This document shows, one piece after another, positions 45,039-53,206 of a stretch of DNA of 64,000 nucleotides. The notes under the pieces are model-generated. The model saw only the letters and a program-made list of their open reading frames with translations. It ran no database searches and had not been told where the DNA came from. The stretch comes from Arthrobacter terricola (GTDB lineage Bacteria; Actinomycetota; Actinomycetes; Actinomycetales; Micrococcaceae), in assembly GCF_004354015.1 (NCBI RefSeq), contig NZ_SMRU01000014.1:1-64000 (forward strand), read 5' to 3'. A program made the translations under genes and the position numbers. How positions within the stretch are numbered: the stretch's first letter is position 1; every line of letters begins with the position of its first letter.

Positions 45039-46790
45039 TCAAGCCACAACAACCCGCAGCACCACGTTGTCGCCTTCCTCGCTCAGCGTCAGCTCCGAAA
45101 CCAAGGCCTGAAGTGTCGTCATCCCGAGGCTCAGGCCGGGCTGGGGTTGGAGCCGGCCCGGCGAGCTGATGGTTACCAGGATTTCGCCTGCAGTCCGAAG
45201 TGGCTGATCTGAATCGGGCGTCGACATCGACACCCGGACACTGTTTCCTTCGCCGTGTCGGATGGCATTGGTGAAGCCTTCGGACAGCACCTCGATGATG
45301 GCGTCGGCCCTGGCCGGGTCGTCGTCGCACAGGTTCCAGACTTCGGGTTCGATTTCGCACGTCAGGTTCAGAACTCGCTCCCACGTGCTCAAAAGGTCCT
45401 GAATCCGAGCGGAGGAGTTTGCTGATGGGTCGCTCGGCTCGGCGAGGATCTCGTTCTGGGCGCGGTCCACTGCCTGGGACAAGATGTTCCTGACAGAGGA
45501 AGGATCTTCCGTAACAAGTCCGCTGCCCGGCCCGGCCATCGCGAGGGCACTGGCGATCAGGTTTCCCTGGACGCTGTTATGCAGGACGCGGGCAACCCTT
45601 CGTCGTGTGTGGAGCAGTTGTTGGTGCGTGCGGTCGGCGAGCCTGAGTTGCTGGTTCAAGGAGTGAGCCAGGATGAGCTGGTGCCTTCGGAGCTGACGAT
45701 CGGCAGCCTTAAGAACCGAAATGGTGACGGCGGTCAACGGGTAGGCCCACAGGGCATTCCAGTAAAAGACCGGCGCAAAACCGAACATGTCCAGCAGCAG
45801 GCAAGTCACCGACGCTGAAACAGCAGTGGCGCATACGTAGCAAAGAACCATGACGGAAAGCCGCCGCACCGTATCAGTGGTCCGCCGCGTCAGCCGGGCG
45901 GCGGCGATATTGCCAGCGAGCAGGATCACTCCGGCCGCCACCCATTGAACCAGGAGGAACAGGGCACCGTACTGTGTCAGCAGCCGCACCCCGACCAGAA
46001 TCGCGAAAAGCAAGACCGGTAATCCAACCGGAGCAGGCCTGACCGACCGCACCAGGCCGAGCACGCTTTCCGCACGGGAAGGCGAACGCGGAACGGCGGT
46101 CGCGACCGGCCAAGGCGTGTGGTCGTGGAAGAGCCGATGACTCATCGGCCGAACCACCTCATCGGCGATTGTCCGCAAAAGGTGAGAGGCCCCGGACCGG
46201 TCGAGTGCCGCCGTCGTACTCGCCGAGAAAGCCGCCTCAAGGCGCTCTGAAAGTTCGCCGACGTAGCTGCTGCGTATTGAGCGCAACTGGTCTTCGTCGA
46301 ACCCGAGCTGCGCCTGGATAGTTGCGCGGGCCTTCCGGAGGCGGCGTTCGAGCAAGGCGTGCCCGCGGACGGAATCCACCAGCACCGCGAGCACCGGGAG
46401 AACCACCAAAGCCGCGCCCGCATTGATGAGGACGCGCGCCCAGAGATCCTCGCTGAGGTCCGCGATGTTCAAAACCCCCGCTGCCCCGGCTACCACGAGC
46501 GGGCGGCAGGCGCCCAGGAACGCGAAGGCGCCGAACGCCGTCGTCATCCTGCTCCCGGGGCTGGAGCGCGCCGTGATCAGAGGGCGGAGGAGAAACCCCA
46601 GAAGCCCGAGCACAAGGTGCGCCGCGAAGATGAGCGCAGTCCCGTCCCCCTCCTCGACCAGCGTGTTCGTCCCGAGGAACATGTTCATCACCGTCAGCGC
46701 GATAGGCAAAGTCAGCAGCCACGACCACAGGCTCAACGCATTCCTGCTGCCGATCGCACGAACCCAGCGTGCGGGGGAGCGGCCGCTCAC
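45039..46790 (-). CDS. membrane sensor histidine kinase
   Basis: 583 residues. Two blocks of membrane helices (about 20-150 and 260-370) flank a cytoplasmic-type helical stretch. The dimerisation segment RRRVARVLHNSVQGNLIAS holds the phospho-accepting His (about 407), and SEGFTNAIRHGEGN is the ATP-binding N box. The layout matches NarL-type (HisKA_3-like) kinases with an integral membrane sensor. Its GTG overlaps the stop of the response regulator gene (GTGA), so the two are co-translated. The signal is unknown. Confidence 0.85.
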   Translation of the reverse strand: MSGRSPARWVRAIGSRNALSLWSWLLTLPIALTVMNMFLGTNTLVEEGDGTALIFAAHLVLGLLGFLLRPLITARSSPGSRMTTAFGAFAFLGACRPLVVAGAAGVLNIADLSEDLWARVLINAGAALVVLPVLAVLVDSVRGHALLERRLRKARATIQAQLGFDEDQLRSIRSSYVGELSERLEAAFSASTTAALDRSGASHLLRTIADEVVRPMSHRLFHDHTPWPVATAVPRSPSRAESVLGLVRSVRPAPVGLPVLLFAILVGVRLLTQYGALFLLVQWVAAGVILLAGNIAAARLTRRTTDTVRRLSVMVLCYVCATAVSASVTCLLLDMFGFAPVFYWNALWAYPLTAVTISVLKAADRQLRRHQLILAHSLNQQLRLADRTHQQLLHTRRRVARVLHNSVQGNLIASALAMAGPGSGLVTEDPSSVRNILSQAVDRAQNEILAEPSDPSANSSARIQDLLSTWERVLNLTCEIEPEVWNLCDDDPARADAIIEVLSEGFTNAIRHGEGNSVRVSMSTPDSDQPLRTAGEILVTISSPGRLQPQPGLSLGMTTLQALVSELTLSEEGDNVVLRVVVA

Positions 46791-47446
46791 CTGGAACGAT
46801 CGTCAGGGGCCGGCCACCCGAAAACCCGCGCGTACAGAGCGGCGGCGGCAACTCTCGGATTCATGCTTGGACGCCGGTTCAGGCCGAGGGCCTCGAACGT
46901 GCGCGATACCGCCTTTTCCACAGCGCGGACACTGCTGCCGCGCTGATTGGCGATTTCCGCGTTGGACCAGCCCTCCGAGATCAGGCGCAGGATATCCAGC
47001 TGCACGGTTGTCAGCTCGCCGACCTTCGCGGCCTCGGCCGGCGGAGGCGGCGTCACGGTTACCGCGTGGTCCTCAAGCGTCGACTTCACCGCGCCGACTA
47101 GGCCGTCCACCGAATCGAGTGACGACTTATTCACGAACGTCGACCCGGCCGGCAAATCAGGAAAAGCAGCTTCCGACGGATAATTGGTGAGGAAAACAAC
47201 CGCGCAACCAGGCGAAAGTGCCTTCACGATTTGCGCCAGCTCCACCCCATTCGGCCGGGCGCCCAGATCAATGTCCGTGACAAGGACATCAGGATCAAAT
47301 GTGGATAAGGCGGAGATAGCTTCAGCCGCGGACGCGCAGGGGTGAACTTCGAATTCAGCGCCCTTCAGGGCCTCGGAGACGAGCGCGCGCATGAGGGATT
47401 GATCTTCGACCACAAGCACCCGGCGAACCCACCCAGTATCCCCCAC
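46787..47446 (-). CDS. LuxR/NarL-type response regulator
   Basis: 219 residues. The receiver domain has the acidic pocket VVEDQ and phospho-accepting Asp in VLVTDIDLG (about residue 58), with conserved Lys in FVNKSSLDS. The C-terminal helix-turn-helix is LTTVQLDILRLISEGWSNAEIANQRGSSVRAVEKAVSRTF. It pairs with the kinase encoded immediately downstream. The first residues (GTG at 47446 or a later codon) are uncertain. Confidence 0.9.
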   Translation of the reverse strand: MGDTGWVRRVLVVEDQSLMRALVSEALKGAEFEVHPCASAAEAISALSTFDPDVLVTDIDLGARPNGVELAQIVKALSPGCAVVFLTNYPSEAAFPDLPAGSTFVNKSSLDSVDGLVGAVKSTLEDHAVTVTPPPPAEAAKVGELTTVQLDILRLISEGWSNAEIANQRGSSVRAVEKAVSRTFEALGLNRRPSMNPRVAAAALYARVFGWPAPDDRSR

Positions 47447-47498
47447 TGTTGAAGGCTATCCCGAACGGGTTCCGGATTATGCAGCAGCGGCGTTTTGG

Positions 47499-47738
47499 TT
47501 ACGACTCAGGATGAATTACGACGGCGGCGCGCTGGCGGTACGCTTCCATGTCCGCCTCTTCGATGCGGAAAGACTTCCCGAAACGGGCAGCGGGCATCTC
47601 ACCGGAGTGAACCAGGCGGTACACAGTCATCCGCGAAACATTCAGGTATTCCGCGACATCGGACACTGTCAGATAGCTCGAAGTGGGCTGTGCCGCCGAA
47701 GCGCTCTGCGTTGTCTCTACGAAAGGATCCGCAGACAT
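47499..47738 (-). CDS. excisionase-type HTH DNA-binding protein
   Basis: 79 residues. YLTVSDVAEYLNVSRMTVYRL forms the MerR/excisionase-type winged helix and RFGKSFRIEEADMEAYRQ the wing and following helix. Such proteins occur in actinobacteria as stand-alone regulators similar in fold to BldC. The start is fixed by GAGGAGGA a few bases before the ATG. The frame is open upstream to 48077 without such a site. No integrase is nearby, so a phage or ICE origin is not supported. Confidence 0.88.
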   Translation of the reverse strand: MSADPFVETTQSASAAQPTSSYLTVSDVAEYLNVSRMTVYRLVHSGEMPAARFGKSFRIEEADMEAYRQRAAVVIHPES

Positions 47739-47922
47739 CAAATTCCTCCTCAAGCGACGACCCCCTGAACGGCGGGGGAGAAGCAGGAGGAATCGAGCGC
47801 ATGGCCGCGAAACCCCGTCCCCCTGACGGACCAGCTTAATCCGTCGTTGGTCGCGTCGGCCGGTGGTGTTCGGTTGTTGCGACAACTTCCGGCAGTTGTG
47901 GCGGGGGTGGTTAGCGGGGGCG

Positions 47923-48066
47923 TCAGTGTCGGAGCGCGAACGTGACCACCACGACGGTGGCGACCGCAAGGATGCCCAGCCCCACGTAGGCCAATTTCTG
48001 CTGGAACCGCTTCTGGCGCTCGCGGCGTTCATCCCGAGCCAGGTATCCCGTTTTGTAGTTCCCCAT
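47923..48066 (-). CDS. 47-residue membrane protein, hypothetical
   Basis: GNYKTGYLARDERRERQKRF is a highly basic, probably cytoplasmic head, followed by one membrane helix (LAYVGLGILAVATVVVVTFAL) and RH-stop. No family is recognised and no clear ribosome binding site is visible. The helix and basic head support a real small membrane protein. Confidence 0.5.
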   Translation of the reverse strand: MGNYKTGYLARDERRERQKRFQQKLAYVGLGILAVATVVVVTFALRH

Positions 48067-48276
48067 GCCGGGATCATAGCTCTCGCGGATTTCGGTTAGC
48101 TGGGAGGGGTTCGGGTAACGCGACTTGGGGTGTTGTTGGGGTGGGTTGGGGTTAATGAGGCGACGGCATGAATTCCTCACGGATCATCGGATTCGGGGTC
48201 CTCGCTGGGGGAAGCGCGCGCATGCCCCGCCGTCGCCCGTTTCCTAGACGCTTTTGCTCTTCCCTGGATTTATTGG

Positions 48277-48687
48277 ATGATGGATCCATCAAGTAGTCAA
48301 TTGAAGGGTGGTGACGGTGGGGTGGTGTTTTCGGATTTCCGAGCCCCGTTGTACGAGGTCAAGGCGAACCTGTTCAAGGGCCTGGCGCATCCAGTGCGTA
48401 TCCGGGTGCTGGAGCTCCTTTCGGAAGCACCCGAGGTGTCGGTAACGGACTTGTTGTCCGCGACGGGTCTGGAGGCGTCGCATCTGTCTCAGCACTTGTC
48501 GGTGCTGCGCCGCTACCACCTGGTCGTTTCCGAGCGCCGAGCCTTGCAGATGTTTTATTCCTTGGCGTATCCGCAGGTTGCCGAGCTGTTGACGGTGGCC
48601 CGGTCTCTGCTGGGGGACATTTTGCGCACGACGCGGGACCAACTGGAATCCTCTGACGCTGTTGCTGCGCCGGCCGGTTCCAAGTGA
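48277..48687 (+). CDS. ArsR-type winged-helix regulator
   Basis: 136 residues. FKGLAHPVRIRVLELLSEA and SVTDLLSATGLEASHLSQHLSVLRR form the ArsR winged helix. No metal-binding cysteines are present, so it likely senses something other than thiophilic metals. It is translationally coupled to the SulP gene (GTGA overlap). The palindrome TGATGGATCCATCA (48278-48291) overlaps the proposed start codons and could be its operator, in which case translation may begin later (GTG at 48322). Confidence 0.85.
   Translation: MMDPSSSQLKGGDGGVVFSDFRAPLYEVKANLFKGLAHPVRIRVLELLSEAPEVSVTDLLSATGLEASHLSQHLSVLRRYHLVVSERRALQMFYSLAYPQVAELLTVARSLLGDILRTTRDQLESSDAVAAPAGSK
48278..48291. promoter_or_regulatory. 14-bp palindrome at ArsR gene start
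   Basis: TGATGGATCCATCA is a perfect palindrome placed on the 5' end of the ArsR reading frame. ArsR proteins commonly bind such short palindromes at their own promoters. Confidence 0.45.
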
Positions 48688-50342
48688 AAATACTTTCCGT
48701 GGCCCGGGCGCTCCTGCCTGGTCGCGCCGATTACGCCCTCCTGCCCGTCTCGTGGCGGGTGGATTTGCTGGCCGGTATGACGGTGGGCATTGTGGCGCTG
48801 CCGTTGGCATTGGCGTTCGGGGTCAGTTCCGGTGCCGGCGCCGCCAGCGGCCTGATCACGGCGGTGGTCGCCGGGCTGGTCGCCGCTGTGTTCGGCGGCT
48901 CCCATGTGCAGGTCTCGGGCCCGACCGGAGCCATGGTCGTGGTCCTGGCCCCAATCATCGCCGCCCATGGGCCGGGAGCGTTGGCCGCGGTCACGGTCCT
49001 GGCCGGGGTGATCGTGCTCATCGCCGGTGTGTTGAAGCTCGGCAGGGTGGTGTCGTTCATTCCGTGGCCGGTGATCGAGGGTTTTACGGTCGGGATCGCG
49101 GTGATCATTTTCCTGCAACAGATCCCGGCGGCGTTTGCCTCGAACGCGGGGAGGTCAACGAACGCCGCAGTTTTCGCTCTTCAGGCCCTGGGCGGGGTGG
49201 ACTGGGGTGCCGCCGTGCCGGCACTGGCGCTGGTCGGGGTGGTCGTGGCCGTCATGGTCGCTGCTCCCCGGATCCATCCGCGCATTCCGGCTTCCCTGGT
49301 GGCAATCGTTGTTGCCGGCATCATCGCTGAGGTGTTTTCCCTTCCGGTAGCACGGATCGGAGCACTGCCCGGCTCCCTGCCGACACCGCTCCTGCCCGTC
49401 TTGGATCCGGGTACGGTGACGGCGCTGGCCGGGCCGGCCGCAACGATTGCCGCGCTTGCTGCGATCGAGTCGCTCCTTTCGGCCCGTGTCGCGGCCTCGA
49501 TCTCCGATACCGGCCCATACGATGCGGACCGGGAACTGTTGGGCCAAGGCTTGGCGTCCATCGCGTCCGGATTTTTCGGCGGCATGCCGGCCACCGGTGC
49601 GATTGCCCGGACCGCAGTGAACATCCGATCCGGGGGCAGAACCCGGCTCGCTGCCCTGACCCACGCCCTCGTACTGCTGGCAGTGGTTTATCTTGCCACG
49701 ACCGTGGTATCCCGGATCCCCCTGGCAGCACTCGCCGGGGTTCTCATGGTCACGGCCACCCGAATGGTGTCCCTGCCCGCGCTGAGGGCCGTGATCGGTT
49801 CCACCCGTGCCGATACCGTCGTGTTCTTCACTACCGCCGTGATCACGGTGTCGTTCGATCTGATCGAGGCCGTGGAAATCGGAATCGCCGTCTCGGCGTT
49901 CTTCGCTCTGCGTTCCCTCGTGCGTTCGTCCGGAGTGCACCGTGAAGAAATTCCTGGCCCTGCCCGGGAGGGGGATGAACACATTGCGGTGTTCCGCCTC
50001 GACGGGGCCTTGTTTTTCGCCGCCGCCGAACGCGTCCTGGACCGGGTCAATGAGATCAGCAACGTCGATGTGGTGATCATCCGGATGTCCCAGCTGCAGA
50101 TCCTGGACGCGACCGGCGCCCGGGTCATCACCGAGATGGTTCAAGCGCTGGAACGGCGCGGTATCACGGTTCTGATCAAAGGTGTCCAAGACCGTCATCT
50201 CCGGCTGGTCACCAAAGTTGGCGTCATCGATTCCCTGCGCCACCACAAACACCTCTTCACGGACCTCGCACGCGCCGTCGAACACGCCCGCAGCCACGTC
50301 AACCGTCCAGGACCGCGCCCTGGCATCGGCACGGGCGGATGA
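48684..50342 (+). CDS. SulP family anion transporter with STAS domain
   Basis: 552 residues. About 14 membrane helices of the SLC26/SulP fold, with AGMTVGIVALPLALAFGVSSG near the start and VSGPTGAMVVVLAPI, then a C-terminal STAS domain from about residue 435 (VFRLDGALFFAAAERVLDRV to ILDATGARVITEMVQALERRG). Substrates of relatives are sulfate, bicarbonate or dicarboxylates; none can be assigned here. The GTG start overlaps the ArsR stop. A fabH-like gene follows 94 bp downstream. Confidence 0.9.
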   Translation: MKILSVARALLPGRADYALLPVSWRVDLLAGMTVGIVALPLALAFGVSSGAGAASGLITAVVAGLVAAVFGGSHVQVSGPTGAMVVVLAPIIAAHGPGALAAVTVLAGVIVLIAGVLKLGRVVSFIPWPVIEGFTVGIAVIIFLQQIPAAFASNAGRSTNAAVFALQALGGVDWGAAVPALALVGVVVAVMVAAPRIHPRIPASLVAIVVAGIIAEVFSLPVARIGALPGSLPTPLLPVLDPGTVTALAGPAATIAALAAIESLLSARVAASISDTGPYDADRELLGQGLASIASGFFGGMPATGAIARTAVNIRSGGRTRLAALTHALVLLAVVYLATTVVSRIPLAALAGVLMVTATRMVSLPALRAVIGSTRADTVVFFTTAVITVSFDLIEAVEIGIAVSAFFALRSLVRSSGVHREEIPGPAREGDEHIAVFRLDGALFFAAAERVLDRVNEISNVDVVIIRMSQLQILDATGARVITEMVQALERRGITVLIKGVQDRHLRLVTKVGVIDSLRHHKHLFTDLARAVEHARSHVNRPGPRPGIGTGG

Positions 50343-50436
50343 AACACCCTCGACCGGCTGCCACGCCCCACGAAACGGCACCGCCCGGCCAATTTGCCGC
50401 GAAGCCCCACGCCATCTGCCAGATTCAGGAGTCACG

Positions 50437-51414
50437 ATGACAGCACCCATCCACACCCGACCATCCCGCGCCGCCGGAGGTTCCCGTCTTCTCGGCGTCG
50501 GCTCGTACCAGCCCTCCCGGACCTTGGACAATGAAGAGCTGAGCCGGCTGGTGGAGACCAGCGATGAATGGATCCGCACCCGGGTCGGTATCCGGGAACG
50601 CCGGATCGCCGATACCGAAACCGTTGCGGACATGGCGATCCGTGCAGGGCAGGACGCGCTTGGCCATGCCGGAATCAGCGCCGGAGACCTTGATCTCATC
50701 GTCGTGGCCACCACCACGGCCCAGGACCGCTCGCCCAGCACTGCGGGGCGGGTCTCGGCAGCGCTCGGGGCAAACAGTCCAGCCGTGTTCGATCTGAACG
50801 CCGCCTGCTCCGGGTTCACCCATGCCCTCGCCGTCGCCGACCAAGCCATCCGCTCCGGCGCGGCAACGACCGCGCTGGTGATCGGCGCCGAGAAACTCAG
50901 TGACTTCACCGACTGGACCGACCGCACCACCTGTGTCCTGGTCGGCGACGGCGCCGGCGCGCTCGTTCTCACCGCATCCTCCACGTCCGGGGTCGGGCCG
51001 GTCCATTGGGGTTCAGTGCCTGCCCTGTCCAGCGCGGTCCGGATCGAGGAGCCCGGCATGCGTTTCCAGCAAGAAGGCATGTCGGTGTTCCGCTGGGCCA
51101 TCAGTGAGGCAGCCAAACACGCCCTTGCAGCGTGCGAGGTTGCCGGTGTCCGGCCTGAAGAGCTCGCAGGGTTCGTCCCCCACCAAGCCAACCTTCGCAT
51201 CATCGAGCCCCTCGCCAAGCAACTGGGCATCCCGGCGGAAATCACCGCGTGCGACGTCGTGACTTCAGGGAACACGTCCTCGGCCAGCATCCCGATCGCC
51301 CTGGCCAAACTCATCCGCAACGGCGACCTTCCACCCAACGCCCCCGTTCTGCTCTTTGGCTTTGGCGGCGGCTTCGCCTACGCCGGACAGGTCATCCACA
51401 CCCCCGCCACCTGA
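50437..51414 (+). CDS. FabH-like 3-oxoacyl-ACP synthase III
   Basis: 325 residues. The thiolase-fold triad is complete: Cys in NAACSGFTHALA (about 124), His in VPHQANLRI (about 249) and Asn in SGNTSSASIP (about 279). TSDEWIRTRVGIRERR is a KAS III signature. It would condense an acyl-CoA starter with malonyl-ACP. AGGAG six bases before the ATG fixes the start; the frame is open upstream within the SulP gene. Isolation from fab genes and linkage to SulP suggest a specialised rather than housekeeping copy. Confidence 0.9.
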   Translation: MTAPIHTRPSRAAGGSRLLGVGSYQPSRTLDNEELSRLVETSDEWIRTRVGIRERRIADTETVADMAIRAGQDALGHAGISAGDLDLIVVATTTAQDRSPSTAGRVSAALGANSPAVFDLNAACSGFTHALAVADQAIRSGAATTALVIGAEKLSDFTDWTDRTTCVLVGDGAGALVLTASSTSGVGPVHWGSVPALSSAVRIEEPGMRFQQEGMSVFRWAISEAAKHALAACEVAGVRPEELAGFVPHQANLRIIEPLAKQLGIPAEITACDVVTSGNTSSASIPIALAKLIRNGDLPPNAPVLLFGFGGGFAYAGQVIHTPAT

Positions 51415-51474
51415 GCCGCGCACCCAGCACACATCCATACCGCGCATTCATTGACTCGAAGAAGGACCAAACCT

Positions 51475-51897
51475 TTGACCCTGCTAGAAGAACTTCAGGA
51501 AAAAACCCTCGCCGCGCACTTGCTCGTGCGCTCCGCCAAGGAATGGGACAACCTCGCCGCCAAAGCGCACGAGGCACTCACGCACGGGGAAGAAAACCAC
51601 CACGACACCGCCCGGAAGTTCCACCTCCTGGCTTGGGCATCCGTCGCGCGGAACCTCCTCGCGGATCCCTTCGAAGGAGCAGGGATCGCCACCAGCCCCG
51701 CCACGACGGACTGGGGCATCGCCACCTTGACCACGGGAAAACGCAGCTGCCAGCCACAGCTCATCCACCCGGTCACCGATCCTGCCGCAGCGCCCCGGTT
51801 GCGGGACTTCGACGACGTCATGGCTGAATACACCGAATGCCTGAGCTACCTGTCCGGTGCCACCACCTCCCCGGCAGAGACACCCGCCCGCCAATAA
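51475..51897 (+). CDS. hypothetical protein in SulP-FabH operon
   Basis: 140 residues starting at TTG with AAGGA seven bases upstream. It is mostly helical, His- and Glu-rich in the middle (HGEENHHDTARKFHLLAWASVARNLL), with no signal peptide or membrane helix. No family is recognised. It lies 60 bp after fabH and its stop shares one base with the next start, so it belongs to the same transcript. Confidence 0.7.
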   Translation: MTLLEELQEKTLAAHLLVRSAKEWDNLAAKAHEALTHGEENHHDTARKFHLLAWASVARNLLADPFEGAGIATSPATTDWGIATLTTGKRSCQPQLIHPVTDPAAAPRLRDFDDVMAEYTECLSYLSGATTSPAETPARQ

Positions 51898-52141
51898 TGA
51901 AGCCGAGCTACGTCAAAGACTGGACCACCCTCGCGGGCACCACAATCGAAATCCGGTACCAAGGAACCATCGTCAACCACGGCTACGTCAAGCCGTCACC
52001 CCCGACGGCACCATCCTGTGGCTGCACACTCCGGGACAAGACAGAAAACTCTACGAAAAAGCCGAACACTACGAAGTCTGGGCCACAAGCACCCCGCTTA
52101 CCGTCCAGAAGCACGAGAACAAGGGCACACAGCTCGGCTAA
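51897..52141 (+). pseudogene. frameshifted small hypothetical gene
   Basis: The ATG shares a base with the preceding stop. Frame 1 reads KPSYVKDWTTLAGTTIEIRY on to NHGYVK (51992). The sensible continuation lies in the -1 frame: AVTPDGTILWLHTPGQDRKL on to the stop at 52141. Joined, the two make a coherent protein of about 81 residues. One missing base near 51992 (AAG-CC instead of AAG-GCC) explains it. It is a pseudogene, a sequencing error, or much less likely a programmed shift, as no slippery heptamer is present. Confidence 0.7.
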
Positions 52142-52165
52142 TCTGTGCCAAGACCACGGTCTTTA

Positions 52166-52258
52166 GGTCAAAGTTCCGGAGCTCATGCTCATGCCAGATG
52201 CTCTTTAGCTGGAGGGGCCGTAAGTGGGGTCCCCAGCTCTGGATTCATTGCTGGTCAT
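52166..52258 (-). pseudogene. N-terminal remnant of 115-residue protein gene
   Basis: The ATG overlaps the stop of the C39-like peptidase gene (ATGA). The first codons read MTSNESRAGDPTYGP and match the intact gene at 56857-57204 (MTSHESRAGDSTYGP). A one-base deletion then brings an early TAA, while the other frame still encodes LKSIWHEHELRNFDL. The homology fades at about 52166, so the last two thirds are lost. It shows that the peptidase and the 115-residue protein were once a two-gene operon. Confidence 0.8.
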
Positions 52259-52908
52259 GGCGTCGACCCTTCCTTTGAAGTTGCCTCGGATAGCGGATTC
52301 CTAAAGTGAATTGCCCGTCCTGAAAAGTGGTCCCAGAATGTCGCCAGGTCAAGGCGGATGTTTTGTCCTTCCGTGGGGTGGTGGCTTGAAGGCCGGTGGA
52401 TCCGCATGTGACCGGAATCGGTTGTTGCCGCCACGAGGGCAAGGTGGCCCGATGTGCCAGGAGACTCGAAAGACGGTCCGATGGAAACGATCAGCGCCCC
52501 AGGTCTGCCAGCGGCTTCGAGAAAATCGTCTTTCGTTGAAAACCGCAAACAGTCAGTTTCAAGCCCCTGCCTTTGGCCGTGTCCGGCAAGCCCGGCATGT
52601 TGCCACCCGGTCCGTTCGCTGTACGCACCGTCGTGGAGTAGATCCTCGGTGAGCATTGCCGGAAGAATCGGCAGATCGGGGAGGAAGTGGGCGTAGACCA
52701 TACGAAGGCAAGCAACACCACATGACCTGGCGTCCCAGAACTGTGCCACGGACTGGGTGGGGTAGCCGAGCGCCCGCCAGTCGTGGCTCACCATCGAGCT
52801 AAAGAACGGAAACCCCTCCGGCGTCATTTCCGGCGGAATTTCAGTTGGCTTTTCCTTGCGTACCACCCGCACCGCAGACTCACGCGCGCCGTCCCCCAAT
52901 GCTGTCAT
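52255..52908 (-). CDS. C39-like cysteine peptidase family protein
   Basis: 217 residues. FWDARSCGVACLRMVY places the likely catalytic Cys at about 63 and SGHLALVAAT a His at about 155, as in peptidase C39-like (C39_2) domains. It has no signal peptide or membrane part, unlike bacteriocin exporters. The start is set at ATG 52908; TTG 52923 is an alternative. The 125-bp repeat begins one base beyond 52923, so the native promoter may have been replaced. The downstream partner gene is broken. Confidence 0.65.
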   Translation of the reverse strand: MTALGDGARESAVRVVRKEKPTEIPPEMTPEGFPFFSSMVSHDWRALGYPTQSVAQFWDARSCGVACLRMVYAHFLPDLPILPAMLTEDLLHDGAYSERTGWQHAGLAGHGQRQGLETDCLRFSTKDDFLEAAGRPGALIVSIGPSFESPGTSGHLALVAATTDSGHMRIHRPSSHHPTEGQNIRLDLATFWDHFSGRAIHFRNPLSEATSKEGSTP

Positions 52909-52923
52909 TCGCAAGGATCCCAA

Positions 52924-53048
52924 TTTGTCGTCGTACTTCAGATTTCAATGCAGGCTACAGCAACAGGGACGAGGACGATGGCAAAGGCGCAACGCGGGGT
53001 CAGTTGGCGCCCATTATTCGGGCCAACATGGGCCATAAGTGACCCCGC
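52924..53048. repeat. 125-bp direct repeat, copy 1
   Basis: Identical to 63823-63947 except for one base (T at 52949, G at 63848). Inside, GCGGGGTCA (52994-53002) and TGACCCCGC (53040-53048) are perfect inverted arms around a second hairpin (GTTGGCGCCC/GGGCCAAC). Structured ends rich in TGACCCC resemble ends of actinobacterial insertion elements, but no transposase is present. Confidence 0.93.
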
Positions 53049-53206
53049 GATTGATGGTGCGACTATTGGGATCCTTGCCACGACCGGCGCGACGGGCGAT
53101 ACCAGGGCGATCTTGAGCGTGTGTTCCGCTGGGTAGACTTCATTTGGATCGGGCCGGCTTTTGCTGACGACCCGACGATCGAAACTTCCTGGGGGGATTC
53201 TTTTCT

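Noticed and set aside
47499..47738. excisionase gene as evidence for a prophage or ICE
   Set aside because: No integrase, attachment-site duplication or phage genes nearby; such HTH proteins are common stand-alone regulators in actinobacteria.
49155..51338. 727-codon minus-strand open frame opposite sulP and fabH
   Set aside because: It lies antisense to two clear genes, has a composition typical of GC-rich shadow frames (Arg/Gly/His-rich) and no recognisable domain.
51985..52000. programmed -1 frameshift site
   Set aside because: No X-XXY-YYZ slippery heptamer or strong downstream hairpin; a simple one-base loss explains the two frames.
52924..53136. plus-strand open frame running through repeat copy 1
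   Set aside because: It runs across the repeat and its hairpins, has no start signal and no domain.
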